DNA of 38,770 bases, taken from assembly GCF_000159435.1 (NCBI RefSeq), contig NZ_GG693414.1:208125-246894 (forward strand), read 5' to 3'. The notes below the pieces were generated by a model. The model saw only the letters and a list, made by a program, of their open reading frames with translations. It made no database searches and was not told the DNA's origin. Position 1 is the stretch's first letter, and each line of letters opens with the position of its first letter. This DNA is from Limosilactobacillus vaginalis DSM 5837 = ATCC 49540 (GTDB taxonomy: Bacteria; Bacillota; Bacilli; Lactobacillales; Lactobacillaceae). Shown here piece after piece: positions 18,263-27,203 of this stretch. A program made the position numbers and the translations under genes.

Positions 18263-18276
18263 AAAAATTATTTGAT

Positions 18277-18352
18277 TTAAAATAATTCTAATTTAGCCTT
18301 GATCTTAAATTAAAATTAGTTATACTGAAGGTGTAGTTAAGAATGATTCTAA
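18277..18352 (+). promoter_or_regulatory. ahpC promoter P2 with two PerR-like boxes
   Basis: Promoter TTGATC (18299-18304), 16 bp, TATACT (18321-18326). TTAAAAT-A-ATTCTAA at 18277-18291 and TAAGAAT-G-ATTCTAA at 18338-18352 are 7-1-7 inverted repeats resembling the PerR box TTATAATNATTATAA, each with one arm mismatch. They bracket the promoter. Peroxide-responsive repression is inferred from the boxes and from the peroxidase genes downstream. Confidence 0.55.
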
Positions 18353-18369
18353 ATTAAGGAGAGGTTATT

Positions 18370-18936
18370 ATGATGAATTTTATTGGTCACGAAATTGATG
18401 ATTTTAAGGTAAACGCATACCAAGATGGTAAGACCAAGGAAGTTACTAAGAATGATGTCTTGGGTAAGTGGAGTATTTTCTTCTTCTACCCAGCTGACTT
18501 CTCATTTGTTTGCCCAACTGAACTTGAAGCTCTCCAAGATAAGTATGATGACTTTAAGAAAGCTGATGCTGATATTTACTCAGTTTCCGAAGATACTGAA
18601 TTTGTCCACAAGGCATGGGCTGAAGCATCAGAAAAGATTGGCAAGATTAAGTACAACATGTTAGCCGATCCTGCTGGTAAGCTTGCACGGATGTTTGATG
18701 TCTTGGATGAAGACGCTGGTCAAGCTTACCGTGGTGTCTTCATTGTTGATCCCGACGGTAAGATCCAATCTTACACAATTAACAACATGGGAATCGGTCG
18801 TAGCGCTGATGAAATTCTCCGGACTCTTCAAGCTGCTCAATTCGTTCGTGAACATGGTGATCGTGTCTGCCCTGCAAACTGGAAGCCAGGCCAAGATTCA
18901 ATTAAGCCAAGCCTTGACCTTGTTGGTAAGCTTTAA
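18370..18936 (+). CDS. ahpC: Alkyl hydroperoxide reductase subunit C (2-Cys peroxiredoxin)
   Basis: 188 residues. The peroxidatic cysteine is C48 in FSFVCPTELEAL and the resolving cysteine is C167 in DRVCPANWKPG; FYPADF and the GVFIVDPDG loop are typical of the AhpC/Prx1 group. It reduces hydrogen peroxide and organic peroxides in the cytoplasm and is recycled by the flavoprotein encoded 19 bp downstream. ATG 18370 follows AAGGAGAGG; ATG 18373 is also possible. PerR-like boxes lie just upstream. Confidence 0.97.
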   Translation: MMNFIGHEIDDFKVNAYQDGKTKEVTKNDVLGKWSIFFFYPADFSFVCPTELEALQDKYDDFKKADADIYSVSEDTEFVHKAWAEASEKIGKIKYNMLADPAGKLARMFDVLDEDAGQAYRGVFIVDPDGKIQSYTINNMGIGRSADEILRTLQAAQFVREHGDRVCPANWKPGQDSIKPSLDLVGKL

Positions 18937-18955
18937 TTTATAGGAGGAAACACCG

Positions 18956-20620
18956 ATGAGCGAGCATATCTATGATTTGATCATCGTTGGTGCCGGTCCA
19001 GCAGGATTGACGGCTGGTCTTTATGCCGGTCGGGCAACCCTTGATACGCTAATCCTTGAAGGAAACAGTGTTGGCGGTCAAGTAACGACCACATCCGTTG
19101 TTTATAACTATCCCGGAGTAGCAGAAGTTGACGGTACCGAATTGATGAATAAAATGCAAAAGCAGGTTGCGGACTTCGGTGTTGAAATCAAACACGCTGA
19201 AGTTGCCAAGTATGATGATTTAACCGCTGACGTTAAAACCGTAACTGATGCTAATGGACAGCAATATCAGGCACGGAGCATTATCATTTCTGGTGGGGCT
19301 AACCCAAAGAAAGTTGGCTTCCCTGGTGAAGAAAAGTTCCGTGGCCGGGGCGTTGCCTACTGTTCGACTTGCGATGGTGAGCTTTTTACCGGCCTACAAA
19401 TTTTCGTTATTGGTGGTGGCTATGCTGCTGCGGAAGAAGCCGACTACCTGAGCCGTTACGGAAAACACGTTACCGTTTTGGTTCGTGGTGATCACTTTAC
19501 CTGTCCACCACTGATCGCCTCTCGAGCATTGGATAATCCAAAGGTTAGTGTTAAGTACAATACTGAAGTAGAAAGTGTTTCTGGTGACGATTACTTAACG
19601 GAAGCCACTCTGGTTAATAATAAGACCGGTGAAAAGACGGTCTACCACCTTAATGATGGCGACCAAACTTTTGGTGTCTTTATCTATATCGGGACCCAAC
19701 CAGCAACAAAGAACCTTGAAGGAGTCATTAAGCTTAATCAGCAAGGCTATATTATTACTGATAGTCAACGGCAAACAAACATTCCGGGAGTCTTTGCGGC
19801 TGGTGACATTATTGAAAAGTCACTTCGGCAAATAGTAACGGCTACTGCTGACGGTGCCGAAGCCGCGACGGCTGCTGAAAAGTATATTGCTGATCAGAAG
19901 CAACGGTTGGGGATTCCAATTCATGCAGAAATCAAACAGCCAACCAAGACAGTTGGACAAACCTCTTCTCTTGACAACGAAGAAGAGGTTGCACCACACG
20001 CTGGTAATTGGCTATCAGCAGATATTGATCAACAGTTGAAACCAATCTTTGCTCGCTTGACAAAGACGGTTACTTTACAAGTCCTAACTAATGGGACGCC
20101 ATTAAGTGACCAGTTGCTTGGCTTTGTAACGGAATTTGCAGGATTGGATGCGGACCACATGAAGGTCGAAAAGCAAGCCGCTCCGCAAAATGTTAAGTAC
20201 CTCCCACAATTGCGGCTGCTTGATGATACTGGTAATGACACCGGACTTCACTATGCAGGCATTCCAACAGGTCATGAGTTAAATTCACTTGTTTTAGGTA
20301 TCTATAACGTTGCGGGACCCGGACAGACGATTTCACCAGAAATGGTTGAACGGATTAAAGCTCTTCCCGAAGCAACCATTAAAATTGGTGTCTCACTAAC
20401 CTGTCACTTCTGTCCTGATGTCGTCGCTGCTTGCCAACGGATGGCTGCATTAAATCCAAAGATTACGGCAACGATGATTGACTTGCAACACTTCCCTGAA
20501 TTACGGAAAGCGAAGAATATCATGAGTGTCCCTGCAACAATGATTAACGGTGGACCTGTCATTTTCGGCAGTCAGACGATGGATCAGCTTGTTACAGCTG
20601 TTGAAAAGACCCGTCCTTAA
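18956..20620 (+). CDS. AhpF-like NAD(P)H:peroxiredoxin reductase, reversed domain order
   Basis: 554 residues. The N-terminal part (about 1-310) is a thioredoxin-reductase-like flavoprotein with FAD loop GAGPAGL (12-18), redox pair CSTC (C136, C139) and GDIIEKSLRQI. The C-terminal part (about 335-554) resembles the double thioredoxin fold of the AhpF N-terminal domain, with its own CHFC pair (C483, C486) and a cis-Pro loop SVPATM. In classical AhpF this electron-transfer domain comes first; here it comes last. It should pass electrons from NAD(P)H through FAD and both disulfides to AhpC, encoded immediately upstream. Confidence 0.9.
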   Translation: MSEHIYDLIIVGAGPAGLTAGLYAGRATLDTLILEGNSVGGQVTTTSVVYNYPGVAEVDGTELMNKMQKQVADFGVEIKHAEVAKYDDLTADVKTVTDANGQQYQARSIIISGGANPKKVGFPGEEKFRGRGVAYCSTCDGELFTGLQIFVIGGGYAAAEEADYLSRYGKHVTVLVRGDHFTCPPLIASRALDNPKVSVKYNTEVESVSGDDYLTEATLVNNKTGEKTVYHLNDGDQTFGVFIYIGTQPATKNLEGVIKLNQQGYIITDSQRQTNIPGVFAAGDIIEKSLRQIVTATADGAEAATAAEKYIADQKQRLGIPIHAEIKQPTKTVGQTSSLDNEEEVAPHAGNWLSADIDQQLKPIFARLTKTVTLQVLTNGTPLSDQLLGFVTEFAGLDADHMKVEKQAAPQNVKYLPQLRLLDDTGNDTGLHYAGIPTGHELNSLVLGIYNVAGPGQTISPEMVERIKALPEATIKIGVSLTCHFCPDVVAACQRMAALNPKITATMIDLQHFPELRKAKNIMSVPATMINGGPVIFGSQTMDQLVTAVEKTRP

Positions 20621-20679
20621 ATTTTTCCAAAATAGTCGTTTCATTTTATATTAGATAATGACTAAACATGTATCAGAAC

Positions 20680-20724
20680 AAAGCTCCACGCATTTTGACT
20701 TTAAAATGCTGGAGCTTTTTTTAT
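20680..20724 (+). terminator. Intrinsic terminator of the ahpC operon
   Basis: AAAGCTCCA and TGGAGCTTT form the outer stem, GCATTTT and AAAATGC the inner one, with a bulged C and loop GACTT, followed by seven T. Confidence 0.9.
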
Positions 20725-20742
20725 AAAAAAGATTAAGTCTGC

Positions 20743-20748
20743 TATAAT
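20743..20748 (+). promoter_or_regulatory. -10 element for the accessory Sec remnant locus
   Basis: A consensus TATAAT 27 bp before the first start codon. The -35 region (TTTATA at 20720-20725) is poor and overlaps the T tract of the preceding terminator. Confidence 0.45.
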
Positions 20749-20774
20749 TGGATTCAGAAAGAAGGATGGACGAT

Positions 20775-21792
20775 TTGAGAGTACACATTACCAACACGCA
20801 CCATATGATTGGGGTTGCTAGATTGGCCCAGAATATGGTAACGGACATTGCAACGAAAGAACTTGGCTTTCGTGAAATTGGGGTTTTTCAATACAACGAT
20901 AAAAATGAGAGTAAGAGTTCATTAATTGCCCGCTTTGATGGGATGCTGGCGGGAGTTGAATTGGGCGATGTGATCGTATTCTAATCGCCATCCTGGAATT
21001 CAGTTGAATGGGATACGGCACTCCTTGAACGAACCCTTATTTATGACGGGTTAAAACGGATTATTTTTATCCATGACGTGATTCCTTTAATGTGGGAAAG
21101 TAATCGCTATTTGCTGGACAAGTGGGTTAAATATTACAACATGGCTGATGTGATCATTGCTCCATCCCAATCCATGGTTGATCTTTTGCGTCAACATGGC
21201 CTAACTGTTAAAAAAGTTGTTATTCAAAAAATGTGGGATCACATCGTTGGCAGCGATCGGGGAAGGAAAAGCCGCACTATGCCCCAATTATTAACTTTGC
21301 TGGCGATCCAACCAATCCAGAGAAATACGGCTTCGGTGGAACCTGGTTTAACCCTGACGTTAAGCTCCGGGTCTTTACATCGCCAAAGGACTGGGGAGTC
21401 GGTCGTAACATTGAATTCGTTGGCAGTATGCCAGATATTGCCTTGCTGAATGATATTCGGCGGACGGGTGGTTTTGGCCTAATTTGGTCTGGTGATCCAT
21501 ATTGGCTTGAATATATGAAGCATAATTGTTCATTTAAACTCTCAACCTACCTGGCTGCTGGGTTACCAGTCATCGTCAATAGTGGAACTCCTGCTCGTGA
21601 CATTATTGAGAAAAAAACCTGGGAATTATTGCCGACTCGCTTCCTGAAGCAATCGAACGGGTTCAAACAATGACGACCACGGAGTACGATCAAATGGTTA
21701 ACTCGATTGATGACTTTGCAAAGCTGATCCGTGGGGGCTACTTTGTAAAACGAGCATTAACTGAAGCAATCTTTAAGGCTTTTTATGATTAG
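20775..21792 (+). pseudogene. Gtf3-like sugar transferase, disabled by three mutations
   Basis: Translating across three breaks gives a continuous glycosyltransferase of the Gtf3/galactofuranosyltransferase-like family found in accessory Sec loci. The N-terminus is LRVHITNTHHMIGVA and reads to DVIVF. TAA at 20982-20984 replaces the codon expected before [10 protein letters not shown]; one base would restore CAA (Gln). [11 protein letters not shown] through KMWDH follow in frame 0. An indel near 21255-21285 shifts to [17 protein letters not shown] and FKLSTYLAAGLPVIV. The A7 run at 21609-21615 is one A short; an eighth would restore EKKNLGII and the tail ending AFYD before TAG 21790. Its likely start is TTG 20775. 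Confidence 0.85.
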
Positions 21793-23284
21793 TAATGTTA
21801 GGCAAACAATAATGGAAGAAGAACAAATATTAGTTATTGTTTCGGTTTATAATACCGAAAAATATTTAGATCAATGCATTCAGAGCATTTTGAAACAAAC
21901 TTACCACAATCTTGAATTAATTTTAGTTGATGATGGCTCAACGGACCGTTCACTGGCAATTTGTACTCGTTATCAGCAACAAGATTCACGAGTTAGGGTG
22001 TTTCATCAGGCCAATCAAGGGGTAAGTAAGGCCCGGAATTATGGAATGGATGTTGCTGCTGGAGATTTAATTACTTTTGTGGATAGCGATGACTATGTAA
22101 TGCCTAATTACCTGGAGGAATTAATTACGGCTTTGGAGTCAACTGGTAGTCAAATCGCTATCAGTGACTTTCAATCCTATAAGGGGAATGGTCAATTACT
22201 GGTTCACATGCCGGATCATGAGGTCAGTCAGCGCACCTTTACTCCACGGGAATGGTTTGACTTTGCTTACACTAATAAAAATGACTTTTTCCAATTGATC
22301 TATACAGTTCTCTGGGGGAAACTCTTTCAACAAGAAGCCTTTAATCAAATTTACTGTCCGGAAGATACCCAAATTGACGATGAATTTACAACCTGGAAAA
22401 CGTACTTGCAGGCAAGCAAGATTGTTTATTTGGATGACGAGGATTATATTTATCGGCTTAATCAAGATGGCCTTTCACACCGTAAAAACCAAGAAGACAT
22501 TCGGCCGCTGCGAAGCTTGGAAGAGGAGATTACTTTTCTTCATATCTTAGGCTACGATCCGCAATTACCATTGTTACGAATTAACCAGCTCTACCGGATT
22601 TCAATTAAGTCGTCATCTGAACCGGCACAGGGTTTCTTTACCCGAATCGTCTTCTTTAATGGACAGGGAGATGAAATTAATCGGCTTGAATTTCATAACC
22701 TTGAAAAGGCATTTACGTTTCCAGAAGGTGCCGTCCATTACGAAGTAAGTCTCGTTAATACGGGCTGCACCAGCTTACAATTTAAACGACTTGAAATTTG
22801 TCCAGCCAAGCTTCCCCGTAGTGTTCACAATGATTTATGGTTCCACAAGCCGGTTAATCCAGATTCTGATCAGCCGGTTAACATTGTCGTGATGCATGAT
22901 CCAAAGCGGGTGAAGAAAACCTGGGAAACAGTTGGCAAGATGCTCAATGGCTTACCGCTCCAGATCGTCAGTGTTGGATGGCAGTATGATGGTGACCTGG
23001 CTGAAGCGATCGTTCACTGGATTGAACAGAAAAACCAGCTCTATGCGCACCTCATTAGTACATCTGCTGATCTGGACAAGGTTTTACGAAAGGTTCACCA
23101 GGCTAGCCCAAAGACCTGGCTGCTACTGACGGAAGCAAGTCAGGATGACAAATTACACATCGACTATGAAATTTATGCCAGTCGTGATATTCCCGAATGG
23201 AGTACGGCTAACCTAGTTGATCCGGATTGGATCACAATTACTCACGCAATCAATGGATTATGGGGAGGGGTGAAAGTTAAATGA
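21785..23284 (+). CDS. Chimera: GT2 glycosyltransferase fused to accessory Sec protein Asp3
   Basis: 499 residues. Residues ~14-255 are a GT-A family 2 glycosyltransferase with VDDGSTD (48-54) and FVDSDDYV (98-105). At about 258-262 the sequence switches to an Asp3-like domain: [11 protein letters not shown], then [30 protein letters not shown] and LQFKRLEI. In known Asp3 proteins about 50 residues precede this point; here they are missing, as is the end of the GT2 domain. Residues ~345-499 are an extension I do not recognise. ATG 21785 overlaps the pseudogene stop, with AAGG six nt upstream; ATG 21812 is an alternative. Whether either half works is unknown. Confidence 0.75.
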   Translation: MISNVRQTIMEEEQILVIVSVYNTEKYLDQCIQSILKQTYHNLELILVDDGSTDRSLAICTRYQQQDSRVRVFHQANQGVSKARNYGMDVAAGDLITFVDSDDYVMPNYLEELITALESTGSQIAISDFQSYKGNGQLLVHMPDHEVSQRTFTPREWFDFAYTNKNDFFQLIYTVLWGKLFQQEAFNQIYCPEDTQIDDEFTTWKTYLQASKIVYLDDEDYIYRLNQDGLSHRKNQEDIRPLRSLEEEITFLHILGYDPQLPLLRINQLYRISIKSSSEPAQGFFTRIVFFNGQGDEINRLEFHNLEKAFTFPEGAVHYEVSLVNTGCTSLQFKRLEICPAKLPRSVHNDLWFHKPVNPDSDQPVNIVVMHDPKRVKKTWETVGKMLNGLPLQIVSVGWQYDGDLAEAIVHWIEQKNQLYAHLISTSADLDKVLRKVHQASPKTWLLLTEASQDDKLHIDYEIYASRDIPEWSTANLVDPDWITITHAINGLWGGVKVK

Positions 23285-25647
23285 TTCTTGATGCTTTTGA
23301 ACGTCACCAAATTAAGCGCCAATTGCGGAAGGTCAATAAGTGGGCTCCCAAGATGCGCAAAATGAGTGATGAAGAATTAAAGTCCCAAACTAAGATTCTC
23401 CAAAAGCAATTGGCTGACGGTAAAACCGTCGACCAGATTCTTCCTCGTGCTTTTGCTGCCATGCGTGAGGCCGATTTGCGAGTATTAAAGATGTTCCCGT
23501 ATGATGCTCAGGTAATGGGGGCAATTGTCCTTAACCAGGGATACATCGCCGAAATGAAAACCGGTGAAGGGAAAACGTTAACCGCGACCCTGGCATTATA
23601 CCTGAATGCGTTGAGCGGAAAAGGAGCAATCCTGGTTACACCAAACGCATACTTGGCGCAACGTGATGAGGAACAGCTGGCTCCTGTTTATGAATGGATG
23701 GGACTGACGGTAAGTACCGGGTTCCCGAAGGATGATCCTGAACGAAAGGTTCAACCAGAAGAAAAACGGAAATGGTATAACTCAGATATTCTCTACACGA
23801 CCGCTAGTAACCTGGCCTTTGACTACTTGTTCAATAACTTGGCAGCCAATAAGGATGGTCAATACTTACGGCCGTACCACTACGTTATTATTGATGAAGT
23901 GGATGATGTTCTGCTGGATCAAGCAACTTCACCATTCGTTGTTGCGAGTGCTCCGATGCTTCAATCTAACCTTTACCGGCTGTGCGATGACTTTGTCCGG
24001 ACCCTGGTTCCTAAACGGGACTTTACTGTTCGACGCCGGGATAAGGCAATCTGGTTAACGTATAACGGGGTTCAACGAGCTGAGCAGTATTTCCGGATCC
24101 GCAACCTTTATGATGATGAAAGTCGGGAAGTTTACCGGCATATTGCTTTGGCGATGCGGGCTCACTACTTTATGAAAAATGGTCATGATTACCTGGTTGA
24201 AAAGGGGAAGGTTGTCCTGCTTGATGAAACCGATGGCCGGCTGAAAAATGGGGTTAAGGTTAACACCGGTCTTCACCAAGCCGTTGAACAAAAAGAGCAC
24301 GTGAAGGTCACCGATAACCAAAAAACCGCTGCTTCAATCACGTTCCCAAGTTTATTCGGGCTGTTTGATAAGATCTCCGGAATGAGTGGGACGGTTAAGG
24401 GCGATGAAGACGAGTTTATCAACGTCTATAACATGAAAGTCGTTCAAATTCCGACCCACAAGCCGGTTATTCGGAAAGACTATCCGGCAAAGATTTACTT
24501 GACAACTTCCGAAAAACTAATGCAGGCGTTGAATGATGCAATTACGCTTCATAAGGCAGGACGGCCAATCTTGCTGGTTGCCGGTTCAGTAGAAAATTCC
24601 GAAATTATTTCGGAACTGCTACTTGACCGGGGAATCCCGCACAACGTCTTAAACGCCTTTAACATTGCCCGTGAAGCTGCTATTGTTAAGGATGCCGGTC
24701 AGCCAGGAGCTGTTACGGTCGCAACCAACATGGCCGGGCGGGGAACCGATATTAAACTCGGCCCTGGTGTTAAAGAGAAAGGCGGTCTGGCAGTCATTGG
24801 GACTGAAATGTTGCCAGAACGGGTTAAGCTGCAGCTTGCTGGTCGTGCTGGACGGCAGGGAGATCCCGGTTCCAGCCAATTCTACATTTCGTTGGAAGAT
24901 AGTTATATCGCGAAGGCAAGTACGAAGCGGTTTAAGAAGATGTACCGGAAGCTAGTTGAAAAGCGTCGTAAGGGAGCAATGCCTAAGGAACTTACGAGTC
25001 CCCGGATCCGCCTTAGCCTGGAAATGCTAAAGAGCCGGGTAGCCGATGGTGAGGTCCGGTCACGGAAAAAGACTAACAAGTATGAAGTTGCTCTGCGAAT
25101 TCAGCGAACCCAATTCTATAAGGACCGGGCAAAGTTAATGAATAATGCCCGTCTTGAACGAACAGTTGGTAACTGGCTAAGCGAGGGGATTGACGACTTC
25201 CTTAATACCCAGACGGATTGGTCGCCTAGTCAGTTGCAACATTTGATTAACGAGCATTTTACTTATAAGGAAGTTAAGATTCCTGATAATTTAATGTATA
25301 ACCGTAAGGCACCTAAAAAGTACCTGGAAAACTTATGTACAGATATTCTCAAGGATAAATACAAGACGCTGATTAATACGGAACAGTTAAACCAGTTTTA
25401 CCGTTCCGCCTTGTTAACCGCCTTGGATAGTTGTTGGACTGATCAGGTTAACTACCTCAATGATTTACGGATTATTGTTGAACCATGGTCGCTTTCTGGT
25501 CGTGATCCCGGTTATATTTATCAAGTAAAGGCCTTTGAATCATACAAGAACATGCTGCGTGAAGCGCGGAAAAAAGCGGTTGATAACTTGCTGCTTAGTC
25601 GGATTAAGTTAAATAAGAAGAACCAACTAGTGGTTAGTTTCAACTAA
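23281..25647 (+). CDS. secA2: Accessory Sec translocase ATPase SecA2
   Basis: 788 residues. DEAD-type motor with Walker A MKTGEGKT (92-99), DEVDD (205-209), SGTVKGDEDEF and NMAGRGTDIKLG; the zinc-binding C-terminal tail of housekeeping SecA is absent and the length is that of streptococcal/lactobacillar SecA2. It drives export of glycosylated serine-rich repeat adhesins through SecY2. The ATG overlaps the previous stop by 4 nt, so translation is coupled. It is intact, although secY2, asp1 and asp2 are not in the locus. Confidence 0.93.
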   Translation: MILDAFERHQIKRQLRKVNKWAPKMRKMSDEELKSQTKILQKQLADGKTVDQILPRAFAAMREADLRVLKMFPYDAQVMGAIVLNQGYIAEMKTGEGKTLTATLALYLNALSGKGAILVTPNAYLAQRDEEQLAPVYEWMGLTVSTGFPKDDPERKVQPEEKRKWYNSDILYTTASNLAFDYLFNNLAANKDGQYLRPYHYVIIDEVDDVLLDQATSPFVVASAPMLQSNLYRLCDDFVRTLVPKRDFTVRRRDKAIWLTYNGVQRAEQYFRIRNLYDDESREVYRHIALAMRAHYFMKNGHDYLVEKGKVVLLDETDGRLKNGVKVNTGLHQAVEQKEHVKVTDNQKTAASITFPSLFGLFDKISGMSGTVKGDEDEFINVYNMKVVQIPTHKPVIRKDYPAKIYLTTSEKLMQALNDAITLHKAGRPILLVAGSVENSEIISELLLDRGIPHNVLNAFNIAREAAIVKDAGQPGAVTVATNMAGRGTDIKLGPGVKEKGGLAVIGTEMLPERVKLQLAGRAGRQGDPGSSQFYISLEDSYIAKASTKRFKKMYRKLVEKRRKGAMPKELTSPRIRLSLEMLKSRVADGEVRSRKKTNKYEVALRIQRTQFYKDRAKLMNNARLERTVGNWLSEGIDDFLNTQTDWSPSQLQHLINEHFTYKEVKIPDNLMYNRKAPKKYLENLCTDILKDKYKTLINTEQLNQFYRSALLTALDSCWTDQVNYLNDLRIIVEPWSLSGRDPGYIYQVKAFESYKNMLREARKKAVDNLLLSRIKLNKKNQLVVSFN

Positions 25648-25667
25648 TTAAACGGGAGGACGATTAG

Positions 25668-27203
25668 ATGACTGTATATAATGTCAACCTCGGAATTGGT
25701 TGGGCAAGCAGCGGTGTCGAGTACGCCCAAGCTTACCGTGCCCAATCATTGCGAAAATTAAAAGTACCAGCCAAGTTTATTTTTTCGGATTTAATCTTGG
25801 CAAATAACATTGAGGACTTAACGAAGAACCTTGGCTATTCTGATGATGAGATCATCTGGTTCTATAATTTCTTTACTGATGTCAAAATTGCACCATCAGA
25901 TTACCCGTTAAGTAAGTTTGAGGACGATATTAACCTTAAAGACCGGAACTTTAACTGTAAGGAGATCAATGGGGGGAAGAATTACTTTTACACTTCTGAT
26001 GAAGAAGAGTTATCGATCAATGTCCGCTTCCATGATCCCGAAAAGAAGACGATTGACCAGGTTTCTTACGTTGCTAATGGGGCAATGGTAAAGCGTGATT
26101 TCTATTCATACACGAAGTACGCAACCGAATATTATAGCGGTGAAAAGAAGGGCAACCATGTAGTTTACCGTGACTTCTATAATGAGGACGGCAGTGTTGC
26201 TTATACTCAACATATTCGGGGAAGACATGAAGTTTTTGAATTTCCTGATCAGATTTATTATTCAAAGAATGATCTTTACCTTGAAATGTTAAAACGTCTT
26301 CACTTGACGAAGGATGACACAATTATTCTGGACCGTGAAGATGACGGGAACATCCTGATTAATGGTCAGCTGATTTTTGAACACCATAATCCAGCTAAGT
26401 TAGTAATTGTTGTTCATGCAGATCACTATGATGAGCACTATACCAATAAGAAGAATGTTTTGTGGAACAACTTCTATGAGTACCAGTTTACCCATACGAA
26501 AGATGTTGCTAGTTTCATCGTTGCCACCGATAAGCAGCGTGATCTGCTAATCAAGCAGTTTAAGCAATACCAGAATGTGACGCCGAATGTTACTACCATT
26601 CCAGTGGGTAACCTGCAGAAGCTGACGAAGCCAACTACTAAGCGAAAGCCGCATTCACTAATCACTGCCTCTCGGTTAGCTACCGAAAAGCATATTGACT
26701 GGTTAGTAAAGGCGGTCGCTAAGGCGCATAAAGAAGTACCGGATGTTACCTTGGACATCTATGGCCAGGGTGGCGAAATGGGCCGGCTGACCGAATTAAT
26801 CAACCAAAACCATGCAAATGATTATATCCGGTTGATGGGGCAGCATGACCTTACCGAAGTTTACAAAAACTACGCAGCCTATATTGCTGGTTCTACCAGT
26901 GAGGGCTTTGGCTTAAGCCTTCTGGAAGCAGTTGGGTCAGGTCTGCCGATGATTGGGTTTGACGTGCCATATGGTAACCAGACTTTTATTGATGATGGCA
27001 AGAACGGCTACTTATTACCGTATACTCAGGATTGGAGCGACGATAAGAAGGTTGACCTATTAGCTGGTGCCGTTGTCAAACTCTTTACCACCGCTGATCA
27101 GGAGAAGTTTATTCAACGCTCCTATGACCTTGCGGAACCATACCTCACCGATAACGTTGCTAAGCGGTGGGGGAAGCTATTGGAGGAATTAAAACATGAT
27201 TAA
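25668..27203 (+). CDS. gtfA: Adhesin O-glycosyltransferase GtfA (GtfC in L. reuteri usage)
   Basis: 511 residues, GT-B fold of family GT4. The N-terminus NVNLGIGWASSGVEYAQAYR is typical of accessory Sec GtfA proteins, followed by the beta-rich add-on domain (~60-220); the donor-binding part has ASRLATEKHIDWL, GSTSEGFGLSLLEA and the usual Glu motif. With GtfB it puts the first sugar (GlcNAc or Glc depending on strain) on serines of the SRRP adhesin in the cytoplasm. The ATG follows GGGAGGA, 20 bp after secA2. The end overlaps gtfB by 8 nt. No target adhesin gene is in the window. Confidence 0.92.
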   Translation: MTVYNVNLGIGWASSGVEYAQAYRAQSLRKLKVPAKFIFSDLILANNIEDLTKNLGYSDDEIIWFYNFFTDVKIAPSDYPLSKFEDDINLKDRNFNCKEINGGKNYFYTSDEEELSINVRFHDPEKKTIDQVSYVANGAMVKRDFYSYTKYATEYYSGEKKGNHVVYRDFYNEDGSVAYTQHIRGRHEVFEFPDQIYYSKNDLYLEMLKRLHLTKDDTIILDREDDGNILINGQLIFEHHNPAKLVIVVHADHYDEHYTNKKNVLWNNFYEYQFTHTKDVASFIVATDKQRDLLIKQFKQYQNVTPNVTTIPVGNLQKLTKPTTKRKPHSLITASRLATEKHIDWLVKAVAKAHKEVPDVTLDIYGQGGEMGRLTELINQNHANDYIRLMGQHDLTEVYKNYAAYIAGSTSEGFGLSLLEAVGSGLPMIGFDVPYGNQTFIDDGKNGYLLPYTQDWSDDKKVDLLAGAVVKLFTTADQEKFIQRSYDLAEPYLTDNVAKRWGKLLEELKHD

